64,000 nt of DNA. Source: Chlorella sorokiniana (Eukaryota > Chlorophyta > Trebouxiophyceae > Chlorellales > Chlorellaceae). The notes below the pieces were generated by a model. The model ran no database searches and had not been told where the DNA came from. It saw nothing but the letters and a program-made list of their open reading frames with translations. The translations under genes were made by a program, and so were the position numbers. Shown here piece by piece: positions 12,524 to 23,100 of this stretch. Location: the NCBI GenBank assembly GCA_025917655.1, contig CP084619.1, positions 3,825,001-3,889,000 of the forward strand, in the 5' to 3' direction. Position 1 is the stretch's first letter; the number at the start of each line of letters is the position of its first letter.

Positions 12524-13581
12524 GCAGGCGGAGAGCGAGCAGGACGAGCGCTTTGTGTTCAGCCTGCAGCCCGCCGCCGACCTGTACAACTACCCGCCTG
12601 TGCGGGAGAAGCGGGTGCCTGACCAGCTGAGCAAGGCGGCGGGGAAGCTGGCCGAGGCGCTGCAGGCGGCGGGGCTGGAGCTGACTCGAGGGGTGGCTCT
12701 GGACCTGGGTGCAGCTCCTGGTGGGGTGGGGCCGGGCGGCCCCTGTGCTTCAAGTGCCTTATCGTTATGGGGGATGCTGAGGGGGCTGCTGCTTCATTTA
12801 CTCATGCCGAGGCTGTCGCTGCTCCCATGCACCGGCCGTGCTTCAGCACTGGGATGCGCAGCCACACCACCGCCTCCGCCCCGGTGCAGGCGGGTGGACG
12901 CATGTGCTGGCGCGGCGCGCGCGGCGCGTGATTGCCGTGGACCCTGCCCCCTGGACGAGCGCGCGCTGGTGCCGGGAGTGGTGACCCACCTGGCCTGCAA
13001 GGCGGAAGACGCGGTCGAACGGATACGGGGGATGGTGGGGACGCGGGGCTGGATCTGCTGGTGTCAGGTGGGGCCTGCCTCGGCGGGGCCTGGCGCTGTG
13101 CTGGCAAGGGAGCAGCTGTCGTGGGCCTTTGGGAGCAACACCGCGCAGGTATTCCTTGCTTGGCGCTGGCAGGGGCCCTGGGGGCGGCAGGCTGCCTGCT
13201 CCTATCAACGTTGCTCCCTGGCCTTAGCGCTGCTTGCTCACCCTCCCCCGCCGCACAGACGTGAACCGCCACCCCAGTCAGATGTGCGACCTGCTGCGCC
13301 CGCTGCTGCCGCTGCTGCGCCCGGGCGCCGCCGTCATCATGACGCTCAAGTTCTATGGGCGCGGCGCTGGGCGGGAGGGGGAGTGGCGGCAGGCCATCGC
13401 CGAGCAGCTGGGCCCCGACTTTGAGCGGGTGCAGCTGCTCTGGCTGCTGGCAAACACGCAGCACGAGCAGACGGCCATCGCCTTCAAGAAAGGGGCTGTG
13501 CCCCTGGAAACAAGCATGGGGCGGCGCTGCCTGCGGCAGACGCACCTGCAGCAGGAGAAGCAGCGGCGGCGGCAGCAGTAG
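11861..13581 (+). CDS. FtsJ/RrmJ-type SAM-dependent methyltransferase
   Basis: Probably a ribose 2'-O RNA methyltransferase. Exons are 11861-11968, 12121-12720, 12890-13067 and 13259-13581; they sum to 403 residues if three missing bases (near 12340, 12950 and 13046) are allowed for. The SAM-binding motif VALDLGAAPGGWT spans an intron. Then come RRVIAVDPAPLDE (acidic loop) and LDLLVSDVN (catalytic Asp region), and LRPGAAVIMTLKFYG supplies the Lys of the K-D-K-E type active site. The N-terminal 200 residues form a substrate-binding domain of unknown type, with a polyglutamine run at 12489-12522. The layout resembles bacterial RlmM, an FtsJ enzyme with an N-terminal extension, but the true substrate cannot be told from sequence. 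Confidence 0.85.
12489..12522 (+). repeat. CAG repeat encoding polyglutamine
   Basis: An in-frame run of about eleven CAG codons within exon 2 of the methyltransferase, between its N-terminal domain and the Rossmann fold. It is probably a flexible, length-variable linker. Confidence 0.9.
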
Positions 13582-13650
13582 TGGCAGGGAATGGTGCATT
13601 GTGACTGCACTTGATATACAGGGACGCGTGAGTTTGGCTTTGTTGTGACC

Positions 13651-13655
13651 TTACA
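13651..13655 (-). terminator. Putative TGTAA polyadenylation signal of the DCL-like gene
   Basis: TTACA on the plus strand lies 74 bases past the minus-strand stop at 13729. The convergent methyltransferase stops at 13581, so the two 3' UTRs are very short or overlap. Confidence 0.55.
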
Positions 13656-13728
13656 TGCCAAGGCAACCAAGCTGACAGCACTGCACGGGCCTGATAGCCC
13701 TCCTGTGATTTATTTGAAGGGATCAATG

Positions 13729-15540
13729 TCACTTCCTGGCCGCCATTCCGGCCTGCTGCCGCCGCCGAGGCCGTTGCCGCGTCTGCTTCGGCCCCCTCCT
13801 GGGCTGCGCGCCAGCCTCCCCTTGCTTTGCGTCAGGCTGCCCGCGGGCCTGCTCTCGCAGCCGCACGCAGGGCATGCACTGCAGCTCCAGGCGGCGCACG
13901 TGGCGGCGGTGGTAGGCCCGCCACTCCTTCAGCCAAGCCTCGTCAGTGAAGCAGCGGCGGGTGGTGCCCGGCACGAGGCCGTCCACAGCGGGTGGCTGCC
14001 GGCGGGTGCACTCGCTGAAGCCGCGGATGAGCTGCGGCGGGGTGAGGGAAGCGGGGGAGGCACGGCGGTGAGGCACCGCGGAAGGGAGACTGCGTGGAGC
14101 GGGTGCGGCCTGAGGGGGTGCAGAGCTCAACAGCAACGTCGGCAGCCGCCTCTACCCCGCCTGAGCCCATCCCAGGAGACGGTTTGGAATCTCTTCGGGG
14201 TCCCTTGCACCCTGCCTTGATGATGAGCCCTCCTCGACCCAAGCCCTGCCTCCACCGCATCGAAACCCGGCGCCCACCTCCCCAAAGCTGGGCTCCACAT
14301 GCTCCAGCCTCATGCGGGCGCCCTGGGGCAGCTGCTTGCCGCAGCAATCGCAGCGCCACCGCGGCTCGCCCTGCGCGTCGGCGGTCGCGGCGGCGATGCG
14401 AAAGGCGGCCAGCTGGTCGCGCACGGCGTGCCGCATCGCGTCCCGGAAGGTCAGGTTGGCGTTGAGCGTGACGTCGAGCCTGGGGGAAGCAGCAGCGATG
14501 AGGCAGGTGCAGCGGGCGGTTGAGGCAGGCGCAGCGGGCGGGTGTCGGCTGGACACGCAGCAAGCCTGCTTTCATGCTCCGACAGCGCCACCCTGCTGCA
14601 TTGTTGCCCCTGCCAGCCATGACGCCCACCCGATGCACTTGCGGTAGCTGAAGTCCTCCCAGGCCCCGTCGCTGTCCTGGTACTCAAAGTGGCGAAAGGG
14701 CGGCATGTCGGGCTGCTCCACCAGCCGCACCCGGAAGCCCCGCACCGGCGCCCGCACCTGCGCCGCCGAGACAGGGCAAGGCAGGTCACCTCCGAGGAGG
14801 CGGGCTGGACAGGGCATCTTCAAAAACATTCGGGAAGGCACATGCTGGGACGGGGCAGGGACGCAGGGAAGGCACATGCTGCGCCAGGGACCGCCGTCGA
14901 GCGACCGCACGTCTGCGCGGTCAGCGCCGCCCACCTTGGCCTTGTACCGCGGGTGCCGCTCCAGCAGTGAGCGCAGGAAGGCGAAGTCGGGGTGGCCGGG
15001 CGCCACCTCCTGGCCGTCCAGCAGCTGCAGCAGCAGCTGGATGTGGGTGCGCAGGCGCGAGCGGTTGGCAAGAGGCGGCCGCCCAGCACCACCGCCTCGT
15101 CGGGCGGCAGCTGGCCTCGGGGAAGGCAGCCGGGTCGGCCAGGAAGGCAGCCAGCCGCTGCTCCAGCTCCTGCCGCCCGCCCTCCGCGCTTAAGCCGCGC
15201 TGCTGCAGCGTGTTCTGGAGGTCCTCCTGCGCAGAAGCGGGCGGCCAGGAGCGACGGCGGAGTGGAGGCGGCCGGCAGCCCAGCTTGGTTGTGTGAAGTG
15301 AGGAGGGACCCTAACTGTCCTGCTCACCAGGCTGAGAGATGACACTTCAGCAGTTGCCGGCCCAGGCAGCCCTGCCAATGCCGCCGCTGTGCTGCTGCCC
15401 TGGCTGGGCGCCGCCCTCGGTGCCCTGGAGGTCGCAGGCTTGCGATGGCGGGCAGCCCAATGCACGCTTCTCTGTCTTGTAAGCAACATCACATGCGCGT
15501 TGCGGGCATTGGCCGGCGCTGGGGCGCTTGACAGGAGCAT
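13729..15540 (-). CDS. DCL/DUF3223-domain protein with SAP-like motif and CxxC pairs
   Basis: The first exon (ATG at 15540) is rich in Ala, Ser and Arg, as in organelle presequences. The next begins EDLQNTLQQRGLSAEGG, a SAP-like helix pair often used for DNA or RNA binding. Then come FLRSLLERHPRYKAK and, after an intron, FEYQDSDGAWEDFSYRKCI. The HPRY and DFSYRKC signatures mark the DUF3223 fold of plant DCL (DEFECTIVE CHLOROPLASTS AND LEAVES) and of the Pol V large-subunit tail. The following exon has RCDCCGKQLP and LEHVEPSFGE. The last has EWRAYHRRHVRRLELQCMPC and a basic tail. Two CxxC pairs plus His recall an HNH-like zinc site. DCL proteins act in chloroplast rRNA maturation; that role is inferred. 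Frame breaks near 15070 and 15115 fit single lost bases. Confidence 0.8.
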
Positions 15541-15728
15541 GGGGTTTCAGCAGGCGATAAGAAGAGTCGCCTGCGACCACCTGAACTGCATTCAAGAGTT
15601 CAAGGAACTTTGCAGATGAGAATTCGCCAGCAACATCCGCGGATTAGCCGGGCCGCCCGCAGCAGAGCTGGCGTCGCCTGATTAGCGCCAGCAGGGCATA
15701 AGACTTCGCTCCCCGCCAAATTGATACA

Positions 15729-16757
15729 TCACCTCGTTGACAACAGTGCAACGGTCCCCTTTGTTAACTTTACGGTGTCTGCATGGACTTTAAGTGTCAG
15801 GGCAGGTTCGTCAGGGCGCTCCCAAGCGTCAGCCAGGGCTCTGATGCCGCTGAGGCTGAGCTCGCCACGGACCCCCAGCCTCGCCACTCTGGGCGGAAGC
15901 GCTCGTACAGCGCATATGCCGCCTTGCCGATGCGGCTGGTCGGGATCGCAGCCGCCAGGGCCTCCATGGCTGCCTGCAGGATGGGCACATGGCAGCCGGC
16001 AGCTCTGCTGTAGCGGCAGGCGGTACCGTGCACAGCAGACGCATGTGGAATGCGCAAGGCAAGTTGTAACCGGCGATGCCTGCCTTGGCGTCTGGCAACC
16101 GGATGCCGAACGCCCGTTGGAGGCTGCCCTCAACGGATCCAGGCTGCACAGTTTCACCGCCAGACACGGCGCGCCATTCGCCACCCACCTGCGCACAGCC
16201 ACAGAGTGCCAGATGCAGACACCAAGCAAAGTGATTGTTTACCCAGCTGTTTATGATGCTGCCGTCAAACTCGCCTGCATAGCTGGCACCTTCATGCCAA
16301 ACACGTCCAGGCGCTGCACGCCCATCTGCTCCTCCCTGCGGCGGCGCTCCCCCGCTCCTCTTCATCAGCCTCCCCCTCCTCGAAGATGCCCAGCCTGCGC
16401 CCTTGGACTGAGCCAGCCAGCCGGCCACGACGCGCCCGAAAGTCAGGCCCTCCTGCCAGCTGTACCCCTGGCGCTGCGCCACCACGGTCACCCAGAGTGT
16501 CAGCACGGGCGCCCGATTGGTTGTGACAGGGCGTTGCTGGAGGGTCGACGCCCCCTGGTCGCCGCCGCCGCTGCAGGGGCGGCCGCTTTTGAGCGCTTGC
16601 CCCTGGCGGCTGGCTTGTTCGCCTTGGATGGGGATGCAGCAGGGGATTGGCTTGCCCGCCTCTTTGCCCGGCTGCCCCCGCGTGTTTTTCGCAAGGGATC
16701 ACTTGCGCCCTTCCCACCGGCAGCCAGACCACGTCCCTTGGCCCTAGTGGTCACCAT
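15729..16757 (-). CDS. Uncharacterised conserved protein with basic N-terminus
   Basis: Begins MVTTRAKGRG and is followed by about 60 residues rich in Lys, Arg, Ala and Ser, perhaps nuclear or nucleic-acid binding. The core reads TLWVTVVAQRQGYSWQEGLT, GRVVAGWLAQSKG, RRLGIFE, and QRLDVFGMKVPAMQ. After an intron come GSVEGSLQRAFGIRLPDAK and then AAIPTSRIGKAAYALYERFR, RGELSLSGIRALADAWE, and a stop at 15729. The repeated helix-like pattern and the GRVVAG...SKGRRLGIF string look like a real conserved family, but I cannot name it. Two introns appear to use GC donors (GCGAGT at about 16274, GCAGGC at about 16083). Four frame breaks fit lost single bases. Confidence 0.6.
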
Positions 16758-17175
16758 GATGGCTAAAACAAGGCAGATTCACGCCTGCTCGGCCGATTGA
16801 TCCACAGTCGAACGAGCCTTTCCACATCAGCAGCTGCCGGAGCGGACGAGGCACGCTGCCGCAGCCCTTGCATTCATCGAGTGCAAAAGAGCTTGACAAA
16901 CAAGTACAAGAGGGCGTCATAGGCCACTATAGCATGCAGAAAAAGAAAAATGGAGATGTATACAGTGGCAAGAAGCACGTCGGTTACAAGGTTGTTGCAT
17001 TCTGTGCAGGGGGTGTCGGCCAGGCGGTCCGGCTTGAGGGTTGCTGTTCCTGTGGCATCGCTGGGCACCGCTGCCCAGCAGAGTCGGGTGAGGTGCAGTG
17101 TCAGGCAGCTATGCGTCGATGGGCCGGCTCTGACGGTGGCCGGTCGTGGCCAATCCAGCGGCGTCGGGCGCCGCG
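16758..17175. other. Intergenic: 3' flank of the SNF2 gene and upstream of the uncharacterised gene
   Basis: Unlike the coding blocks it is locally AT-richer, for example at 16925-16975. It carries one TGTAA signal, listed separately. No conserved ORF is seen. Confidence 0.55.
16984..16988 (-). terminator. Putative TGTAA polyadenylation signal of the SNF2 gene
   Basis: TTACA on the plus strand, about 190 bases past the minus-strand stop at 17176, within an AT-richer stretch. Confidence 0.45.
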
Positions 17176-20100
17176 TCAGTCGTCCTCTCCAGGCATGCGG
17201 TAGATGAAGTCTCGCAGCTCCTCCACCTTCAGCCGGTTGGTGCCGTCGTTGGCGGCTGCGGGGCGACGCCAGGCAGGCCTCAGCACAGGCACCCGGCTGG
17301 CGCCTGACGCCCTTTGCCGCGGTTCTCGCGACGGCAACCGCCCAGCCTGGCGCGGATGCCACCGAGGCGGTGCACACCGGAAAGCTGCTGGCACCAGCGC
17401 AGGCAGGGCAGCGTGCACGGCCGCCTGTGCGCCAACCCCTCACCCAGGTTGGCCTCCATGGCGGTCGACTCCAGCGCCTCCTCGGGGTCCTCCGCCTCGT
17501 GCTGCGTCTGGCGCTGCGCAAACTCCTTCACCTGCTCCTCAACCGTGCCTGCAAGCGCAACGCGGGACACCGGGTGCATGGAGGGGGACGCACGCCAATC
17601 GACCGCGGCGGGCCAGCCAGGGCGCAGGGAACAGGAGCGAGGGGCGATGTCCGGGCATGGCGGCGCCGCTGGCCCGCCAGCGCCTCACCCCTCATCAGCA
17701 TGCGCGTCACGGTCAGCGCCTTGTCCTGCCCCATTCTGTGTGACCGGCCGATGGCCTGCCGCTCGAACGACGGGTTCAGGGTGGGCTCACACAGGCTGGT
17801 TGCAGAACGGGGGTGGGGGTGTGGTTGGGTGTGGGGGCTTCTCAGCGCAGCGCAGCATCGCGGGGCGAACAACAGCAGGACACGGCAACCAGCGCGGCAT
17901 GCCCAGGCAAGCATGTGCGCGCCACGCATTGCCCCAACACTCTGCGGCAGGCCCCCGCCTCACATGATGTGTGTACCCGCGGTGAGCGTGATGCCAGCGC
18001 CCCCGCCCGGTACGTCAACAGGAAGACCTTGGTGGGGGGTCGGTCTGGAACTCACGGATCGCCTTGCCGCGAGCGGCTGCAGAGTGGGTGTGGGGGAGGG
18101 GCGGCACAGGAAGCTCCAACTGCTTTGTTACCTGTGCACACCGGCAGGAGGCAAAGTGCATGCCTTGCGGCAGCCGGGCGTGCCGAGCCAGGTCAGACAG
18201 GGCTCCGCTGCGGCGGCGCAGGCTGCGCGTGGGCACGCGCAGCCCTGCACCCACCCGCGCTGCTGGCCCCGATGAGGTTCCGCGACTGCAGGCCGATGGT
18301 GGGCAGGCGGTTCTTGATGGCACGCAGCGTGTCGGGGAACTCGCTGAAAATCAAGACCTGCACGCGGGGTGACGTGGGGTGGGACGGGCGGGAACAACAC
18401 GTCAGGCGGGGTGGATGGCGTGCGGCAAGGGGGCAGGCGTGGGAAGGCAGCACAGCTAAGCTCCCCCTCCCCAACCACACACCTACCTGAAATGGAAACC
18501 CACCCATCACCAGAGGGCCGCCGCCGCACCACCACCCCTGCCCCACCTTTTCCTCTGGGTCTTTGTCCTCCAGCACCTCGATCACCGCCTCCGCCTTGCT
18601 CTCATACCAGTGCCGTTGGGCCACGTACTCGCCGCGCTCGTCATCATACAGCTCCTCCCCCGTGGGCTGCTTCAGGGCGCCTGTGGGCGCAGGCGGCGCG
18701 GCGCGCAGGGCGGGGGGGGCGGGCGGGCGGGCGGTGAGCGGCAAGAGGAGGGTGGGCCGCAGCACGCGGCTGTTTCGCCGCCGCGAGCTGCTGCCTTCCA
18801 AGCGGAGGGGACAGCGCGCGTGCGGGCAGGGACTCACTGGAGGCCGCCTGCCGCAGCTTGGTGAGCATGCCGCGGAACTTGAGCGTCTGCTTGGCAATCT
18901 TGGCCCCCTTGCCGCTTTCCTCCCAGGACGGGTCCTCGCCTGGCAGGAGGGCAGCGTGGGCGTGGCAGAGGCTGGCTTGGTGGCAGTGCTTCCAAGCCTC
19001 AGCTGCAGCCTCTGGTGCAGCAGGCAACGGTGGAGCGGCTGGTGGCCCTCGCACCCACGCGCCAGCGCGCACCCCCTTCCCCCTTTCCTCCCGGGGCTCA
19101 CCTCCCACGCAGTTGGGGTCCACGTGGTGCCTGGCCAGCAGGCCGTGGAAGGCCTGGCGCTGCTCCACGCGCAGCGAACGGTACATCTGCTCATCCTGCG
19201 CGTTCAGCTCGCACTGCAAGGAACAGCCAGGCGGGCAGTCCGGCGGGTCAGCGGGGAGCCGCAAGCACAAGCAAACCAGCGGGGGCAAGCACGCCAGCAC
19301 GGGGCAGGCTGCGCTTCGGGCATGCAGCCAGGCAACGGCAGCGGCCTTGCCTCCACGCTGCGCTCGGTCAGCGGCGGCAGGTCCAGGTTGGTCTCGCCGT
19401 CCAGCTGGCCCTGCTTGGTGTAGCGCACCATGAACTTCTGCGGGAGGGAGGGGGCCAGGGGGCTGGGCGGCTGGGCTGGCAGGCAGCTCGGGTCACCCTC
19501 CGGCTTGACTGGCAGAGCAGCGGGCAGGGAAGCAGGACCAATGGGTCGCTTGCGGTCCTGCCGGCACAGGCAGCCGGCCGCGCCTTGAGCACGTGGCAGA
19601 TGACGGGGGGAAGAGGGAGTAGAGGGTGTCGTAGGTGCCCAGCTTCAGGAACTGCAGGGAGGTGCCCATGCTGTCCACTGCGGGGGTGGGGCGGGGGTGG
19701 GGGAGGGGTGTCCGGGTTGGTGGGGTGGGGATGGTGCGTGTGCGCGCGCGTGTGTGTGTGGGGGGACGCGCAAGCAGGGGCCAGCGGCACAAAACCGGCC
19801 GAGTGCCTTGCGGCGCAGCAGCAGCAGCTCGGCTTGCAGCGGCTTTTGATGCAGCAGCGACAGCCGCGGCTGCTTGGCTGCCGGGGGGGTGCGCGTGCCT
19901 GTGGCGTTGACGGGGTGCCGGTGAGCAGCCAGCGGTGCTGCGCAAACCAGGGGTGGTCGCGGTCGGCCAGGAAGCCGCCCGCGTTCAGCTGGGGCTCGTC
20001 AGCCACGATGCGCCACCAGTAGATGTGGCTGAGCGTGTGCAGGGTGGAGGCGTTCTGGAAGGTGGTGAGCACCTGCGCAAGGCAGGGGGGCAAGCAGGCG

Positions 20101-23100
20101 TGGCTGGCGGCTGGCACCGTGCGCCCGGACGCGCCAGCAGGAGGCTGCAGGAGGCGGCGCCCTTCCGCTGCAGCCGCGGGCGGGCGGCAGGGCTCACAAT
20201 GTCGTGGGAGGCGATTTCCTTGCAGTCCTGGGTGCGCGGGTGCAACCTGCTGCTCTCCGTCCTGCAACAGGCCAGCGCACGCGGCGGTGGTTGCATAGCA
20301 GAGCGGGTACACGGGGCGGGGCGGGGCGGGGTGAAGGCCTACCACTTGAGAATGCTCAGCTCTGCGTCCGTGGTTTTGCGGATCTCCTGTTCCCTGCGGC
20401 GGGGTGCAGCGAAAGGAAGAGAACATGTGAGGTGCAGCGCCACCATGCGCTCAACAAGAAGCACGGCAGTGTCATGAGGCACCGGAAGCGCGGCACAGGG
20501 TGCGCACCACTGGTCAATGAGGGTGGGCGGCATCACGATGAGTGTTCCGCCGTGGGGCATGTTGTTTTTAACGGAGGCTGCAGCAGCGTGAGCAGCAAGC
20601 GCGTCAAAAGAGGAAGGTGCGCAACAGGCAAGGCCAGCACGCCAAGGCTGATGTGCCGGAAGGGCGGCGTGTGCGGCGGCGCGAGCCCGGGCGCTCACAC
20701 AGGTGGTCGCGGCGGCGCAGCTTCTGGTAGGAGCGGTTGGCGCGCCAGCCGGGCGGCGGCGGGTTCTTCTGGATCGCGCCCACAGCGCAAGCCGTCTTCC
20801 CCATCCCCATCTGGAGAACAACAAACATGCGCGGGCGTTACTCAACCTCAGCTGCCGCCATGTGTGCGGTAGGCCAGGCTGGCGGGGCCTCCCTGGGCGA
20901 TGGACACGGGCTGGCCCCACCTGTAGCGCGATCCAGCCTGCGCCGCCCGTGGCGTGCACCCACTGCTCCGCCTCGATGCGGGAGGTGGAGATGCGGATTT
21001 GGTGCAGGATGGGTGAAAAGTAGGCGTGCAGGTCTGCGGGGTGCGAGAGGGATGCTTGCTCAGGACATCTGCAGTGACAAGCAGCCCATGGTGCAGCCCA
21101 AGAATGCAGCTGCAGCCCCGATGCCGCCACAAGCCCACCTGGGTGTTCCGGCAGGTTGAGCTTGACCCAGAGATGGCTGGAGGAGCCGCCCACAGCCCGC
21201 TCCTCCCTCAGCATGTGGGCGAGGGAGCGGCGCTGGTAGGCCCGCAGCTGCAGAGAGGGAGGCCGGGCAGCTGAGACTGAGCTGGCAACTGAACCGAGTG
21301 AGTTTGCCCGCTTGCCATCAGGGGGCTAGTGAAAGCCGGCGCGCCAGCCCAATCACCCCTCACCCCCGCCACCAACGCACACATCACACGCACCGCAGCC
21401 CACCCAAGGGCAGCGCACAGCAGGCGCCAGCCCCCTGGGCGCACCGTGAGCAGGAAGTCCCTGTCGCACTCCTCCTTGAAGCCCTGAGGCTCCCCGCCGT
21501 CCACATCCTCGATGCAGGCCATCACCTTGTCGAACTGCACCCACACAGATGCGCAGAGCAGCGGCGATGGATGAGGGCATCATCACAGCAAGGGGAAGGC
21601 AGCGATGCCGAGACAACGATAGGGCCTGGAATGAGGCAGCAGAGTCAGCTCGGTGCGCCTGTCAGAGTTCCCCAGGCTCCAAACCAGGGCCAAGCCTGGC
21701 GCACCTGCTTCAGGTTCATGGGCGTCTCCAGCGGCAGCTCCGCATCCACCCCGCCCCGTCACCTCCTGCTCCGTGGCCTCGTACTGGGTGCACAGCCTTG
21801 AGGGAAAGAAAGGGGAGAAGGGGGGCACACACACGCTCAAAGGGGGATGATGCCAGGTTGCATGCCCTGAGCGGGCCACTGCTGCCTGCTGCCCCCAGCT
21901 GCCCTTGCTCGCATGCGCACACGTGCAGCACCTCTCGCAGCAGCCAGCCATAAGCAGTCAGCTGGCCTGCTGCCGTGCCGCGCGGGGCCGTGCCAGCAGC
22001 CCACGCACCCGTCCACGGCCTGCATGAAGGGGCTGCCATCGAAGCCGTCCAGAAAGCTGAGCACAAAGCGGAGATCCACCGCCACCACCTCCTCCTGGTG
22101 GTTTTCGGGGCTCTTGCGGGTCCAGGTGCCGGCAAGCAGGGAGGACGAGAGGGAGTCCTTGGAGAAAGTCTGATAGAGGTAGACGAGCAGCCTGCGGTTG
22201 TCCGGCTCGCGGATGAGCTTCGCCTTGACCTGCGGGCCCGCACAGCAGACAGAGAGGAAGGGGGAAGGTGGGAGTGCGGTGGGGCACTGCAGCAACAGCC
22301 GGGAGCCTGCGACAGAAATGCAGCGTGCGCAGGCTGCTGCCAGTGGCGGCTGTGCCGCACCCGGCACTTGGGGTGGGTGGAGAGGTCGTTGACGTGGGTG
22401 AGCCACAACTCGGCCTCATCCTGCGGCCAGCAAGAGACGCACGTGACAGGTGGCATACACAGGCCGGCGCTCGCGCCCTGCCGCCAGGCTGGTGGGACTC
22501 GCGCGCACCTGCACGGCGCTGCTTTAGAGCCAGACAGACACCGACTCAAGCGTACGCATAGAAACACTCACCTGGTCCTTCAGGCGCAGGCGCCCGACGC
22601 CACCGCCTCGTAAACCCGCTTCCAGGAACTGAAGCCGGTTTGGGGTTGGCCTCAAGATTGTCCGGCCCCACCAGGGCTTCGTACGGCAGCTCACGCCTGC
22701 CCAGCAGCGTCTGCGTGAGGAGCAGCAGAGGAGAATGGGCGGGAGAGCTCAACTGAGGAAGCAGAAGGATCACAGCTGCCGCAGTGAACCCTAGCCGCCT
22801 TGCAGGCCAAACAGAAGGGTTCAGGCGCCCGATGGCCAGCCTAGAGCATGCAAGCGTCACCACCCACTTCAAACACGTCGTCAGCGGGGCCCTCCGGATA
22901 GTGCCACAGGTGCCACATCAGCTTGTGAGGGTCGTTGTAGCGTGGCACGTTCTGCAGAGGTGTGAGAAGCCAGCATGGCATTCAAACAAGCATACAAGCG
23001 CTCCAAGCCGCCTCAGTCCAGCAGGCTGGGCGCCATGTGCTGCAGCCTTTGTCGGCAGGAATGCTGGTCCGCTGTACTGCGCACCTGGTAGCGCAGCTTC

